NCBI RefSeq assembly: GCF_047634355.1
Contig: NZ_JBLIAL010000009.1
Source of the DNA: Porticoccus sp002341315
GTDB taxonomy: Bacteria > Pseudomonadota > Gammaproteobacteria > Pseudomonadales > Porticoccaceae
Strand: one strand, 5' to 3'
DNA length: 64,000 bases
The notes under the pieces are model-generated. The model made no database searches, had not been told where the DNA came from, and was given only the letters and a program-made list of their open reading frames with translations. The translations under genes and the position numbers were made by a program. Positions 1 through 9,248 of the stretch are shown here, one piece after another. Numbering within the stretch: the first letter of the stretch is position 1; each line of letters opens with the position of its first letter.

Positions 1-498
1 CTGGGTGCACCAGCGTTCAATGCGCTGGTCGGTGAGTTCAAACTGATTTTCCTCGTCTATTGCCAGACCGACAAAGTGTGTGCCGTCAGCTGTGAGCGCC
101 TTGGAGTCGCTGAACTGAAATCCCTCCACCGGCCAGAACCCCACGGTGGTCGCGCCCAGCGTGCAGACCTTTGCCCAGAGAAATCCCAGCGCGTCGAGAA
201 ACCATTCCGGGTAGCCGATCTGGTCGCCCAGGCCGAACAGTGCCACTGTTTTATCGGAAAAATCGACGTGGTCGAGGGCTTCCCAGCAGTTTTCCCAGTC
301 CTCCTGCAGCTCGCCGTAATCCCAGGTGGGAATACCGAGTATCAACAGCGGGTAGTTTTCCATCAAGCTGACGGGGGTTTCTGCCACGTTGTACACATCC
401 ACCCGGTCTTCACCGAGGCGGGCCGCTATTTTCTCGGCCACCATTTCGGTATAGCAGGTGGATGAGCCATAGAACAGGCCGATAGGTGCTTGGGTCAT
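1..498 (-). CDS. flavodoxin (C-terminus cut by window edge)
   Basis: Translating the minus strand from an ATG at 498 gives 166 residues open to the window edge. The N-terminal phosphate loop YGSSTCYTE binds FMN phosphate, and PTWDYGELQEDW and FGLGDQIGYPEWF match the two isoalloxazine loops of flavodoxins. Flavodoxins are soluble one-electron carriers that feed reductive enzymes. The length is close to that of a complete FldA/FldB-type protein (about 170-180 aa), so only a few residues are missing. The form looks more FldB-like, but this is a guess. It runs in the same direction as the ABC permease upstream, with an 84-bp gap. Confidence 0.9.
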   Translation of the reverse strand, partial: MTQAPIGLFYGSSTCYTEMVAEKIAARLGEDRVDVYNVAETPVSLMENYPLLILGIPTWDYGELQEDWENCWEALDHVDFSDKTVALFGLGDQIGYPEWFLDALGFLWAKVCTLGATTVGFWPVEGFQFSDSKALTADGTHFVGLAIDEENQFELTDQRIERWCTQ

Positions 499-582
499 GG
501 AATCTATTTGGCTGACGTTGAACAGGGTTCGATTCTACGGATTTTACTGCCGCTGTGCATGCCCGCGGCTACTGGCGACAAG

Positions 583-1833
583 TTAGTGGTTTTCCAGGCC
601 GCTGTGCAATCCCCGGCGGTACGCGCTAATGGCGGGAATCAGTGCGATGACAAAAGTAGTAACAAATGCCAGTCCCAATGCGTTCAGGGTCGTGACGGTA
701 ATGATCTGGTCGCTGAGAAACAGGCCGTACCGCTCGCCGAGCATTGGTCCGGCTACCGTGAGAGCCCCCTTCAACAGGCCGACGGCAACGACGGCTCCGG
801 CGGCTACCAGTAGCAGTGCCTCCAGTTCCAGCAACATCAACAGAGTCAGTGGCCGCAATCCGAGAATCCGCAACAGGGCAATTTCCCGCTGTCGCTGTTG
901 CAGCGTCGATAACAGCATGGTTGCCAGCCCCAACAGGGATGCAAACAGTACCAGCAGGGCGATAAAACCGAGGGTTTTTTCTACCCAGGACATCAGTTGC
1001 CACAATTCCGAAAGCGCCACACCGGGCAGAATGGCCATCAGTGGTTCGTCTGGGTAACGATTGATTTCACGTTGTAAGCGAAAGGTGGATAACCGGTTGT
1101 TCACGCCGATCAGGATTGCCGTGACGGAGTCTGGGTCAAGGTCTTGCTCCTGCCCGGAGTTTGTGTGTTGGTGAGAGGTCACCCGCGTGCCGCTCTGCCA
1201 GTCGCGGTGGATGCTGTCCAGATCCTTCAGATGAATGTGCAGTGTGCGATCTACGGGGGTGCCGGTGGGTTTGAGAATACCGGTCACCTCAAAAGGGGAA
1301 TCTCTGTGCAGGGAAAAACTGGTGGCCGCCATGCCGTGGGCCAGGATCAGGCTCTCGCCAATCCGGTAGTCGAGCTGACTGGCGACCTCAGCGCCAATCA
1401 CCACATCAAAGGGTTGTTCAAAGGGCCCCCCCTCGGTAAACCCCAGTGGTTGCTGATTGCCATAGCGAAAGTACTGAAAGTAGGCATCGGTGGTGCCGAG
1501 TACCGGATATCCCCGGTGGGAGTCCCCCAGTGACAGGGGAATTGCCCAGGCTACATCCGGTTTTTTGGCCAGTGTTTGAAAACTGTGCCAGTCGATATTG
1601 TTGGTGGCGCCACCTAGACGAAACACCGAGTACAGCAGCAGGTTCAGTTGCCCGGTACGCGGGCCGACGATCAGATCCACCCCGGAGACTGCCTGGCTGA
1701 AACTGTGTTTTGCCTCTTGCCGGATATGACCGATACCGAGCAGTACGAACAGGCAGATGGCGATGGAAAACACGGTGATCAGTGCTGTGGTGCGGCGGCT
1801 CGCCAAACTGTGCAGGGCAATTTTAATCAGCAT
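583..1833 (-). CDS. FtsX-like ABC transporter permease of the zinc region (ZrgC-like)
   Basis: This 416-residue protein has an N-terminal membrane segment (about 15-40), a large periplasmic MacB-PCD-like domain, and three C-terminal membrane segments (about 285-310, 335-360, 380-405), the layout of LolCE/MacB-type permeases. It contains the loop LRILGLRPLTLLMLLELEAL after the second segment, typical of FtsX domains. Its start overlaps the end of the ATPase gene by 11 bp, so the two are co-translated. An ABC pair of this type sits with DUF2796, DUF3299 and Zur genes in Vibrio zrgABCDE, a zinc uptake system. Its role here in zinc handling is inferred from that context. Whether it moves zinc, a lipoprotein or a peptide cannot be read from the sequence. 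Confidence 0.8.
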   Translation of the reverse strand: MLIKIALHSLASRRTTALITVFSIAICLFVLLGIGHIRQEAKHSFSQAVSGVDLIVGPRTGQLNLLLYSVFRLGGATNNIDWHSFQTLAKKPDVAWAIPLSLGDSHRGYPVLGTTDAYFQYFRYGNQQPLGFTEGGPFEQPFDVVIGAEVASQLDYRIGESLILAHGMAATSFSLHRDSPFEVTGILKPTGTPVDRTLHIHLKDLDSIHRDWQSGTRVTSHQHTNSGQEQDLDPDSVTAILIGVNNRLSTFRLQREINRYPDEPLMAILPGVALSELWQLMSWVEKTLGFIALLVLFASLLGLATMLLSTLQQRQREIALLRILGLRPLTLLMLLELEALLLVAAGAVVAVGLLKGALTVAGPMLGERYGLFLSDQIITVTTLNALGLAFVTTFVIALIPAISAYRRGLHSGLENH

Positions 1834-2530
1834 ATTTGTCTCCTGACCGGTTTATCTCGGCCAGCGCTGTCACCCGCTGAAATTGCCCACCAAGGCTGTC
1901 GTCGTGACTGACAAAAATCAGCGTACTCTGCCATTCACGGGCCAGGGCCAGCAGGTGCTGGACAAAGCTGTCGCGGAGCTGGCTGTCCAGTGCCGAGGTG
2001 GGTTCATCGGCAATCAGGATTTCCGGGGCATTGACCAGTGCCCGGACAATGGCAACACGCTGTTGCTGACCTGCACTGAGTCGTGTGGGGTGCTCGGACA
2101 GCAATTGCTCATCCAGTTTCAGTGTGTCGAATAATAGGGCAGAGCGCTCCAGAGCCGCGGCTGTTGTTGTCCCGCCGAGCTTTGCCGCCACTAACAGGTT
2201 GTCCCTCACACTGAGGTAGGGGATGAGATTGAATTGCTGGAACACTACCCCGATATGGGCGGCTCGAAAATGATCCCGCTGCCGAGCACTGCGCTGAGCC
2301 AGGTTGACCCCGAGGACTTGCAGTGTGCCGGATCGGGCACAAAGAATGCCGCCCAGCAGGTTTAGCAGAGTGGTTTTGCCGGAGCCCGAGGGTCCTTTCA
2401 GGAAAACCTGTTCACCTCGCTCAATTTGCCAGTGAGGGATATCCAGCACGGCAGTACGGCCACTGCCGGGATACTGGAAAGTCAACTGGTCAATGGAGAC
2501 CGCATGGCTTTGGGGGGTGGGGCTTTGCAT
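1823..2530 (-). CDS. ABC transporter ATP-binding protein, LolD/MacB type (ZrgB-like)
   Basis: This 235-residue nucleotide-binding subunit has Walker A GPSGSGKTT (about 45-53), signature LSAGQQQRVAI (about 151-161), Walker B ILIADEPTSALD and the H-loop FVSHD. These are the hallmarks of the LolD/MacB/FtsE branch, which pairs with FtsX-like permeases rather than with classical importers. The gene is first in a two-gene operon with the permease downstream. It starts 114 bp from the divergent DUF3299 gene, and a candidate Zur operator lies between them. Zinc uptake is inferred from the neighbourhood. Confidence 0.88.
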   Translation of the reverse strand: MQSPTPQSHAVSIDQLTFQYPGSGRTAVLDIPHWQIERGEQVFLKGPSGSGKTTLLNLLGGILCARSGTLQVLGVNLAQRSARQRDHFRAAHIGVVFQQFNLIPYLSVRDNLLVAAKLGGTTTAAALERSALLFDTLKLDEQLLSEHPTRLSAGQQQRVAIVRALVNAPEILIADEPTSALDSQLRDSFVQHLLALAREWQSTLIFVSHDDSLGGQFQRVTALAEINRSGDKYAD

Positions 2531-2563
2531 CGTTTTAGTATCTGGGTGGTGGCTTTACTGGTC

Positions 2564-2600
2564 TGTTCAGGTTATAAATGATACAACATATCTCTTTTGG
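2564..2600. promoter_or_regulatory. candidate Zur operator in the divergent ABC/DUF3299 promoter
   Basis: At 2571-2587 there is GTTATA-N5-TACAAC, an inverted repeat with one mismatch per arm. It is the size and A/T composition of gammaproteobacterial Zur sites (consensus around GTTATANNATAAC). It overlaps a second, weaker repeat, GATA-N5-TATC, at 2580-2592. The position between two divergent zinc-associated genes fits repression of both by the Zur encoded at 4283-4753. This is inferred from pattern only. Confidence 0.4.
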
Positions 2601-2644
2601 TTTCTGGCAAAAATTTGCCGATTAAGCAAGAAAGGATTATCTGG

Positions 2645-3253
2645 ATGAATGGTGACTTTCGTTTTGCACGTCTAGCGTTACCTGTCGGTAGTGTGTGGTT
2701 ATACATGGCCCTATGCATGGTCGGTCCCCTGGCGATGGCCGATAACGACAGGGTGTTTGATAAAGAGGATTTCAGGACTGTCGAGTGGACCGAGTTGATG
2801 CCCGATGGCGACCTGGATGCATTGATGAATCCTCCTGACTATCTGTCCGAAATTGAAGACGGGGCCGAGGAGGATGTGCTGGAAAGCCCCATTCGCGGTG
2901 CCGGTGACCCTGCCGGGGATCGTTACCAGCAGGCATTGACCTCTACCGAGGTAAGGCCGGAATTTGATGGACAACTGATACGCATCCCCGGGTTTGTTGT
3001 GCCGCTGGATTTTGATGAGCGGCAGCGGGTGACGCGGTTTTTTCTGGTGCCATTTTTCGGTGCCTGTATCCATGTGCCGCCGCCTCCACCCAATCAGATA
3101 GTCTACGCAGAGAGTGAGAAGGGCTTTGAGCAGGCGTCTCTCTATGACGCTTTCTGGCTGAGTGGCCGGATCAGTACCACCATGACGGAGAACGACATGG
3201 CCGTTTCAGCCTATGCCATGGAGGTAATGGCGGTTGAGGTCTATCAAGAATAG
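2645..3253 (+). CDS. DUF3299 family periplasmic protein (ZrgE-like)
   Basis: This 202-residue protein has an N-terminal hydrophobic segment ending near AMADND, consistent with export. The DUF3299 core follows: GQLIRIPGFVVPLDF, FLVPFFGACIHVPPPPPNQ and a C-terminal AYAMEVMAVEVY. The conserved PFFGACIHVPPPPPN stretch is diagnostic of the family. I chose the ATG at 2645 over the upstream in-frame ATG at 2597 because a GAAAGG ribosome site lies about 10 bp before it and a signal sequence follows. DUF3299 proteins accompany LolD/FtsX-type ABC pairs in zinc-regulated loci of Vibrio and relatives. The molecular function is unknown. The gene runs convergently into the COG0523 GTPase gene, 17 bp away. 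Confidence 0.82.
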   Translation: MNGDFRFARLALPVGSVWLYMALCMVGPLAMADNDRVFDKEDFRTVEWTELMPDGDLDALMNPPDYLSEIEDGAEEDVLESPIRGAGDPAGDRYQQALTSTEVRPEFDGQLIRIPGFVVPLDFDERQRVTRFFLVPFFGACIHVPPPPPNQIVYAESEKGFEQASLYDAFWLSGRISTTMTENDMAVSAYAMEVMAVEVYQE

Positions 3254-3270
3254 CTCGGGATTGACAGCTG

Positions 3271-4293
3271 TTAAGGCAGCAGACAGTGGGTCAGCCACTG
3301 TTCCATCTGTTGCTCGTCCCCCTGCCGTCGGGTTATCCGCTCCACCCTGCTGTCGGCAGTTTCGTCTATAAAGTCACTGGTGGTTTCGCCGTCGGTCCGA
3401 TTGAAACGCAAAATACCTCGGTTGGTGATAAACACACCTTTCAATCTGATGGCGGGGGTCTGGTTGAGCAGTGCCATCAATTTGCGGTAGTCGAATACAT
3501 GGTTGGGTTCGAAAATCCAGCCGTTGCTGAAGTAACCTTCTCCCCGGCGGTCAATTCGCAAATACCCCCGCTCGGGCATGGGTGGCAGTGCCTTTTCATA
3601 GTCCGTGCTCCGGGTGTTGTGCCGGTGGGTGTGTGGGGGGTGAGCAACGGCCTGGCTGGGTCGATCCAGCAGGCCGGGTTCCATCGCTCCCGTGGTCAGG
3701 GGTATCACTGGCTGTGACAGGCCGTTTTTGTTCAGAAAGGAGTGCAGTTCTGGTAGGTCTTTGGCACTGTACAGGTCCGCTTTATTGGCCAGGATAATAT
3801 CAGCTGCCTGCAGTTGCTGATTGAATACCGCGTGGTCGTGGTAGCGTTTATCAGTGATATGGCGGGCATCTACCAGGGTCAGAGTGGCCTGTAGTGACAG
3901 CACCTCGCGGTAATATTCCCCACTCAATAATTCCAGTAATTCGCGGGGGTGCCCCAATCCTGTGGGTTCGATCAGCAGCCGCTGTGGTCGAGCACGGCTC
4001 AATAACAGGTTGAGAGCAATCTGGAGGTTCAACTGGTTGGTGCAGCATAGGCAGCCGCCGGGCACTTCCCGAACAAAGATGTTGTCAGTCTCCCCGCTCT
4101 GATTCAGTAACGCGGCATCGATACCCACCTCGCCGAATTCATTGATCAGTAATGCCCAGCGTTGTTGCGGTGGTTTGTGAGCCAGCAAATGGCGTATGGC
4201 GGTGGTTTTTCCGGCACCGAGAAATCCGGTGATGATATTGGTGGGAATCTGTTTCAGGGGGGCAGCCTGGCTACCCCTGGAATCAGGCGGCAC
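3271..4293 (-). CDS. COG0523 (CobW-like) metal-chaperone GTPase
   Basis: This 340-residue G3E GTPase has P-loop GFLGAGKTT at residues 23-31, switch residues INEFGEVGID, the metal-binding CxCC motif (GCLCC, 80-84), ANKADL as the base-recognition motif, and a CobW C-terminal domain. A histidine-rich linker (AHPPHTHRHN, about 215-225) adds possible metal ligands. COG0523 proteins deliver or recruit zinc or other metals. The gene starts inside the end of zur (11-bp overlap), so it belongs to the zrgA-zur-GTPase unit. That context points to zinc. It is one of two COG0523 paralogues in the region and is not closely similar to the other. Confidence 0.88.
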   Translation of the reverse strand: MPPDSRGSQAAPLKQIPTNIITGFLGAGKTTAIRHLLAHKPPQQRWALLINEFGEVGIDAALLNQSGETDNIFVREVPGGCLCCTNQLNLQIALNLLLSRARPQRLLIEPTGLGHPRELLELLSGEYYREVLSLQATLTLVDARHITDKRYHDHAVFNQQLQAADIILANKADLYSAKDLPELHSFLNKNGLSQPVIPLTTGAMEPGLLDRPSQAVAHPPHTHRHNTRSTDYEKALPPMPERGYLRIDRRGEGYFSNGWIFEPNHVFDYRKLMALLNQTPAIRLKGVFITNRGILRFNRTDGETTSDFIDETADSRVERITRRQGDEQQMEQWLTHCLLP

Positions 4294-4753
4294 TTGTCTG
4301 GCTGCATTCGTCGCAGAGGCAATGCAGTTCCAGTTGGTGGTTGATCAGGTGGTAACCTGCCTTGGTGACATTAATGTTTAGTGCGTCAATGATCTCCTTG
4401 CCAATCGCAATTTCTTTGACCTTATTGCAGTGGTCACAGATCAGGAACTGGGGCACCTGGTGTTGGTGGCTACAGGCGATGTGGGAGCAGGCAATAAACT
4501 TGTTTTCCGATACCAGTTTGTGGGCCAGGTTTTCCGTCATCAGGAAATCCAGCATACGGTACACGGACATGGGCGGGACGGATTCGTGAAACTGTTGTTG
4601 ATAGCGCTCGGCCAATTCGTAGGCGGACAGGGGGCTGCCAGAACGCAATAACAGAATCAGAATATTTTTGCGCTTGGGTGTCAGTTTGGCACCTGGATGG
4701 TTGCAGTGCTCTTCCGCTTTTTTGATCACTTGATCCAGTGTCGATATGCCCAT
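4283..4753 (-). CDS. zur: Zur-type Fur-family zinc uptake repressor
   Basis: This 156-residue Fur-family protein has a winged-helix N-terminus (KLTPKRKNILILLLRS, then MSVYRMLDFL as recognition helix) and a dimerisation domain with CDHCNKV and a C-terminal CLCDEC pair, the two CxxC pairs that hold structural zinc. Zur represses zinc import when zinc is plentiful. I chose ATG 4753 (MGISTLDQ) over an in-frame upstream ATG at 4825 because the upstream stretch lies inside zrgA and Zur/Fur proteins are about 150 residues. It begins 2 bp after the zrgA stop and overlaps the next GTPase gene, so it probably controls its own operon. Fur itself is less likely because all the neighbours are zinc-type. 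Confidence 0.88.
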   Translation of the reverse strand: MGISTLDQVIKKAEEHCNHPGAKLTPKRKNILILLLRSGSPLSAYELAERYQQQFHESVPPMSVYRMLDFLMTENLAHKLVSENKFIACSHIACSHQHQVPQFLICDHCNKVKEIAIGKEIIDALNINVTKAGYHLINHQLELHCLCDECSQTSAA

Positions 4754-4755
4754 GG

Positions 4756-5382
<627 letters not shown>

Positions 5383-5415
5383 AGCCTGGCCAGTTGTTTG
5401 ATGGCGCATTGTTGT

Positions 5416-5439
5416 AAAAAAAAGGCCCCCGAAGGGGCC
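5416..5439 (-). terminator. rho-independent terminator after the DUF1826 gene
   Basis: On the minus strand a 6-bp GGCCCC/GGGGCC stem with a TTCG tetraloop is followed directly by eight Ts (A-run at 5416-5423 on the plus strand). It lies 31 bp past the DUF1826 stop and 33 bp before the zrgA start. It therefore ends the GTPase-DUF1826 transcript or attenuates read-through into zrgA. Confidence 0.9.
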
Positions 5440-5470
5440 GAAGGACCCTCGACTATACAGGTTGGATGGA

Positions 5471-6145
5471 TTACCCAAAGTCCAGTGATAGCATCAATCT
5501 GGCTGCGCCGGAGGGCATGGGAGGAGATCGGTGGACGGCCCCCCGGCCTTCGTTGCCATGCCATGACTCACCTTTTAGCAGGACAGCATCGCCGACGGTG
5601 AGTTGCCTGATATGCCGGGGTGAGAGGAATACATCTGATTGGTCGTCAGGTTTCCCTCTTCTGCCTTTGCCGAGTCTGGTGCGGTCGACCCGGTTGTTTT
5701 CGAGCCATTCGGTGGCCGGGCCGCCGTAGGTTGTCACCATTCGGCAGGGAATATGATCCACATGGAATCGCGGGCACATAGCCTGACTCAGCAGGGCCAT
5801 GCGCAGGCCGATGCGTTGCAGGTCAAACAACACCGAAAACATTTCGCACAGCCGGGAAATATCCGCAATCAATGCAGGTTTCCCCCGACGGTTCGGCAGG
5901 TGGGCGGAGAGCCAGGGCGCTATTTCGCCCTCCTGCATGACGGCCTGTAATGTCTGAAAAACAGGCGGATTTTTTATCAGCGATGCCACATAAACCTGTG
6001 TCGGCAGATCGAGGCTTCTTTGCCAGATAGCCATGTTGATATCGGCATTGTAGATACTTGAGAACACACTTGGGTCCGTGTCGGCGACACTGCCGCTATC
6101 CTCAAAGGTCAGCAGTTTCAGGGCAGAATTATCGGGCATGATCAT
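5471..6145 (-). CDS. DUF1826 family protein, zinc-region partner of a COG0523 GTPase
   Basis: This 224-residue soluble protein carries conserved DUF1826 blocks: CPRFHVDHIPCRMVTTYGGP, WLENNRVDR and LKGESWHGN with HRSPP near the end. The HxD and distal His pattern recalls a cupin-like or non-haem iron site, but no activity is established for the family. DUF1826 genes commonly sit next to zinc-regulated COG0523 GTPases. Here the start codon overlaps the GTPase stop as ATGA (6142-6145), showing translational coupling. I chose this start over a much longer upstream reading, which would overlap the GTPase gene. A terminator follows the gene. Confidence 0.8.
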   Translation of the reverse strand: MIMPDNSALKLLTFEDSGSVADTDPSVFSSIYNADINMAIWQRSLDLPTQVYVASLIKNPPVFQTLQAVMQEGEIAPWLSAHLPNRRGKPALIADISRLCEMFSVLFDLQRIGLRMALLSQAMCPRFHVDHIPCRMVTTYGGPATEWLENNRVDRTRLGKGRRGKPDDQSDVFLSPRHIRQLTVGDAVLLKGESWHGNEGRGAVHRSPPMPSGAARLMLSLDFG

Positions 6146-7374
6146 TGCTCCTCTGGGGAGGCCCACGCCTGGAATGGGTCCGGTAGAGACAGCCAGTGTT
6201 CTTTGCCCGCAAACAGTTCTTCTTCCGAGAGGAGGCAATCGTTCAGTTGTTGGTAAACCTGGTCGCGATCGAGTCCCTGTCCGATAAACACAAGTTCCTG
6301 TCGCATATCTCCAAAAGGCTCTTCCCACTGCTTTAAAATTGCCTCCCTTGTTGCCGGATCCTGGGGCCACTGATCTTTGGGTACCGCCCTCCAGAATATG
6401 CCGCCAACGCCACACCGGGCGATACCTCCCGCCTGATTCCAGCTACCCATATGTGCCGGGCGTGTGGCCAGCCAGAAGCAGCCTTTCGAGCGAATCAGTT
6501 TGCCGTGCAATTGGGGGTTGTGGAGAAAGTCGTGGAATTTCTTGGGGTGGAACGGGCGACGTGCCTTGTACACAAAACTGCTGATGCCATATTCTTCGGT
6601 TTCAGGTACGTGCTCACCGCGCATTTCCTTTAGCCAGCCGGGTGCCTGTCGTGCCCGCTCAAAACTGAATCTGCCAGTGCCCAGTACTTTGCTCAAATCT
6701 ATCTGGCCGTTTTCAATGGCGACGATATCCGCTTCGGTATTGAGTGTTCTCAGTACACCTTTGAGTTTGTTTAATGCTTCAGCTGACACCAGATCGGTTT
6801 TGCTGATGAGGATCACATCACTGAATTCCACCTGATCAACCAGCAGGTCGGCGACACTTCGGTGGTCGTCTTCGCCAAGGCTTTCGCCGGTCTCCTGTAG
6901 CTGTTTTGCTTCGATATAGTCATGCATGAAATTGACCGCATCCACGACGGTTACCATAGTATCCAGTTGTGCGGCATCGGACAGGCTTCGACCCTGCTCA
7001 TCGGCAAATGTAAAGGTTTCTGCCACGGGTAGGGGTTCTGAAATACCGGTGGATTCAATCACCAGATAATCAAAACGGTTTTCGGCGGCAAGCCGGCCGA
7101 CTTCCTCCAGTAAATCCTCTCTCAGGGTGCAGCAGATACAGCCATTGCTCATTTCTACCAGACGCTCTTCGCTGCGGTTCAGCTGTACTTCATTTTGAAT
7201 GGTGGCGGCATCGATGTTGACTTCGCTCATGTCGTTGACAATGACAGCGACTCGGCGGCCATCCCGGTTGTGCAGGATATGGTTTAGCACAGTGGTTTTT
7301 CCTGCGCCCAGGAACCCGGACAACACGGTGACGGGCAATTTGTTGTGTTGAGTTTTCATAGTGGTGGTATCCAT
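6142..7374 (-). CDS. COG0523 zinc-chaperone GTPase, ZigA/YciC type
   Basis: This protein of about 410 residues has P-loop SGFLGAGKTT, metal motif CxCC (GCICC), DLxE-type switch residues, SKTD for base recognition, and a CobW C-terminal domain (FVYKARRPFHPKKF, HMGSWNQAGG, ELVFIGQGLDRDQV). This architecture matches ZigA/YciC, which is induced by Zur derepression under zinc starvation. The start is the ATG at 7374 (MDTTTMKTQ); 7359 is an alternative. An upstream extension to 7521 would run through the candidate operator and is rejected. It is the first gene of a unit with DUF1826. The paralogue at 3271-4293 is shorter and divergent. Confidence 0.88.
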   Translation of the reverse strand: MDTTTMKTQHNKLPVTVLSGFLGAGKTTVLNHILHNRDGRRVAVIVNDMSEVNIDAATIQNEVQLNRSEERLVEMSNGCICCTLREDLLEEVGRLAAENRFDYLVIESTGISEPLPVAETFTFADEQGRSLSDAAQLDTMVTVVDAVNFMHDYIEAKQLQETGESLGEDDHRSVADLLVDQVEFSDVILISKTDLVSAEALNKLKGVLRTLNTEADIVAIENGQIDLSKVLGTGRFSFERARQAPGWLKEMRGEHVPETEEYGISSFVYKARRPFHPKKFHDFLHNPQLHGKLIRSKGCFWLATRPAHMGSWNQAGGIARCGVGGIFWRAVPKDQWPQDPATREAILKQWEEPFGDMRQELVFIGQGLDRDQVYQQLNDCLLSEEELFAGKEHWLSLPDPFQAWASPEEQ

Positions 7375-7410
7375 GGCGGCAAAGGGGCCTCCGTTTTTAT
7401 TGAGAACCGC

Positions 7411-7440
7411 AAATAAGATGATATATCGTATCATAATTGT
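7411..7440 (-). promoter_or_regulatory. candidate Zur operator upstream of the ZigA-type GTPase
   Basis: A perfect 17-bp inverted repeat, ATGATA-TATCG-TATCAT, lies at 7418-7434, about 45 bp upstream of the start codon in an A/T-rich stretch. Its shape resembles gammaproteobacterial Zur boxes and the weaker repeat at 2571-2592. Assignment to Zur is inferred from symmetry, position and the zinc-type genes. Confidence 0.5.
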
Positions 7441-7608
7441 CGCCGTGACAAAGTCAAGTGCGATGATGCATTGCCCACTTCCCGGTATTTTGATCCATAA
7501 ACCGCGGTAGTTGATTGCCACCGTGCATCATGGGTGGTGACGGAGACAGTATGTCTGCAGGGGGCCGCACCTGTTAGAATGGTTGCCTCATCTTCGCGTG
7601 ATCTCTCT

Positions 7609-8073
7609 ATGTTCCACATTGCCCTTTATGAACCGCAGATTGCTCCGAATACAGGTAATATCATCCGTTTGATGGCGAATAACGGCAGTCATTTGCATCT
7701 GATCGAACCGTTGGGTTTCGACCTGGAAGCAAAGAAGTTGCGCCGGGCCGGACTGGATTACCGGGATATGACCTCAGTCACTCGTTACCCCGACTACACG
7801 ACATTTCTGGCGCAGATGGGTGACAGGCGGATTTTCGCCTGCACCACGAAGGGACGCGTGCTCTATGACGGGATCGCTTATCGTCCCGGTGACGTGCTCC
7901 TGTTCGGTTCGGAAACAGCCGGTTTGCCGCAGTCGGTGATGGACAGTTTTGCCCCGGCCCACCGCCTGAGAATTCCCATGCGCCCCGGCTGCCGCAGCAT
8001 GAATTTGTCCAATGCGGTGGCTATTGTCAGTTATGAGGCCTGGCGACAAAATGACTTTGTCGGTGGGGAGTAG
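7609..8073 (+). CDS. trmL: tRNA (cytidine/uridine-2'-O-)-methyltransferase TrmL
   Basis: This 154-residue SPOUT methyltransferase shows the TrmL motifs: MFHIALYEPQIAPNTGNIIR at the N-terminus (motif 1), LLFGSETAGLP (motif 2) and MRSMNLSNA-type RSMNLSNAVAIVSYEAWRQ (motif 3, forming the SAM trefoil knot). TrmL methylates the 2'-OH of wobble nucleotide 34 in tRNA-Leu isoacceptors. The ATG at 7609 matches the family start; an upstream in-frame extension from 7534 is unrelated sequence. Length and order match the E. coli protein (157 aa). It stands alone, divergent from the zinc genes. Confidence 0.95.
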   Translation: MFHIALYEPQIAPNTGNIIRLMANNGSHLHLIEPLGFDLEAKKLRRAGLDYRDMTSVTRYPDYTTFLAQMGDRRIFACTTKGRVLYDGIAYRPGDVLLFGSETAGLPQSVMDSFAPAHRLRIPMRPGCRSMNLSNAVAIVSYEAWRQNDFVGGE

Positions 8074-8212
8074 TGATCTGACTACTTCCTATAGCTGGCC
8101 TTGCATAGTGTTGCCGGTTAGGATGCTCCGCCCGGCAGAAGATGGCGTGTGCGCATCGACGAGTTAATGCGCAGGTTTTAATGACAGAACGAATAGTTAA
8201 AAAGGGAGCGAT

Positions 8213-9193
8213 ATGCTGATTGCAATGCTGGCGGTGTTGGTGGGTTTTGGTCTGTTGATCTGGAGTGCCGACCGATTTGTGGATGGTGCTGCGGCGACAG
8301 CCTATCATGCCGGTATGCCCAGCCTCCTGATCGGGATGGTGATTGTCGGTTTTGGCACTTCTGCACCGGAGATGGTGGTGTCGGCCATGGCGGCTCTGGA
8401 TGGCAGTCCTGAGCTTGCTCTGGGTAATGCGCTGGGGTCCAATATTGTCAATACCGGCCTGATACTGGGTGTTACAGCCTTGATTATGCCGATCAGGGTG
8501 CATTCAAAAATCGTTCGCAGGGAACTGCCGTTGCTGATTCTGATCAGTCTTGGCGCGGGTCTCATGCTTTGGGATAACGCAGTGCTTCGCTGGGAGGCGG
8601 CATTGCTACTGATCGGTTTTTTTGCATTGATTGGCTGGTCGGTTTTTTCTGCTATTCGGGATCGGGGTGATGCCCTGGCAACAGACTTCGATCAGGAAAT
8701 ACGTGAACATACCATGCCACTGGCGAAAGCTATCATCTGGCTGGCCGTGGGTTTGATCGTATTGGTGGCCAGCTCGCGGCTGCTGGTGTGGGGGGCCGTC
8801 ACCATTGCCGAATCTCTGGGTGTCAGCGACCTGATTATCGGTTTGACTATAGTCGCTTTGGGCACGTCCCTGCCTGAATTGGCATCTTCTGTAATTGCCG
8901 TGCGCAAGGGTGAGCACGATATTGCCATCGGCAATATCGTCGGCTCCAATATGTTCAATATTTTGGCAGTAGTAGGTATTGCCGGTCTGATTGAGCCCTT
9001 GACCAATCTGTCACAGCAGGTGTTGACCCGCGATTGGGGCACAATGATGCTTCTCATGGTGATGTTGCTATTTATGGCCTACGGCTTTAGAGGGCAGGGC
9101 CGGATTAACCGGCTGGAGGGTTTTGGTCTGCTGTTGGTCTTTATTACCTACAATAGTTATCTGGCATTCTCGGTATTAACCGGTTCAGCCTGA
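8213..9193 (+). CDS. YrbG-type calcium/sodium antiporter
   Basis: This 326-residue membrane protein has about ten hydrophobic helices arranged as two inverted repeats. Each repeat carries an alpha motif: VIVGFGTSAPEMVVSAMAAL (about 43-62) and IVALGTSLPELASS (about 217-230), followed by the ALGNALGSNIVNTG and AIGNIVGSNMFNI helices. These are the ion-binding residues of the K-independent Ca/Na exchanger family (CaxA/YrbG). It probably sits in the inner membrane and exports calcium or a similar cation. An AAGGGAG ribosome site precedes the ATG. The gene is apparently monocistronic. Confidence 0.92.
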   Translation: MLIAMLAVLVGFGLLIWSADRFVDGAAATAYHAGMPSLLIGMVIVGFGTSAPEMVVSAMAALDGSPELALGNALGSNIVNTGLILGVTALIMPIRVHSKIVRRELPLLILISLGAGLMLWDNAVLRWEAALLLIGFFALIGWSVFSAIRDRGDALATDFDQEIREHTMPLAKAIIWLAVGLIVLVASSRLLVWGAVTIAESLGVSDLIIGLTIVALGTSLPELASSVIAVRKGEHDIAIGNIVGSNMFNILAVVGIAGLIEPLTNLSQQVLTRDWGTMMLLMVMLLFMAYGFRGQGRINRLEGFGLLLVFITYNSYLAFSVLTGSA

Positions 9194-9248
9194 CCGTTTA
9201 CACAATGCCGGGCTTTACTTTAATCCCGGTGTGCTCTGGAGTTGGCCC

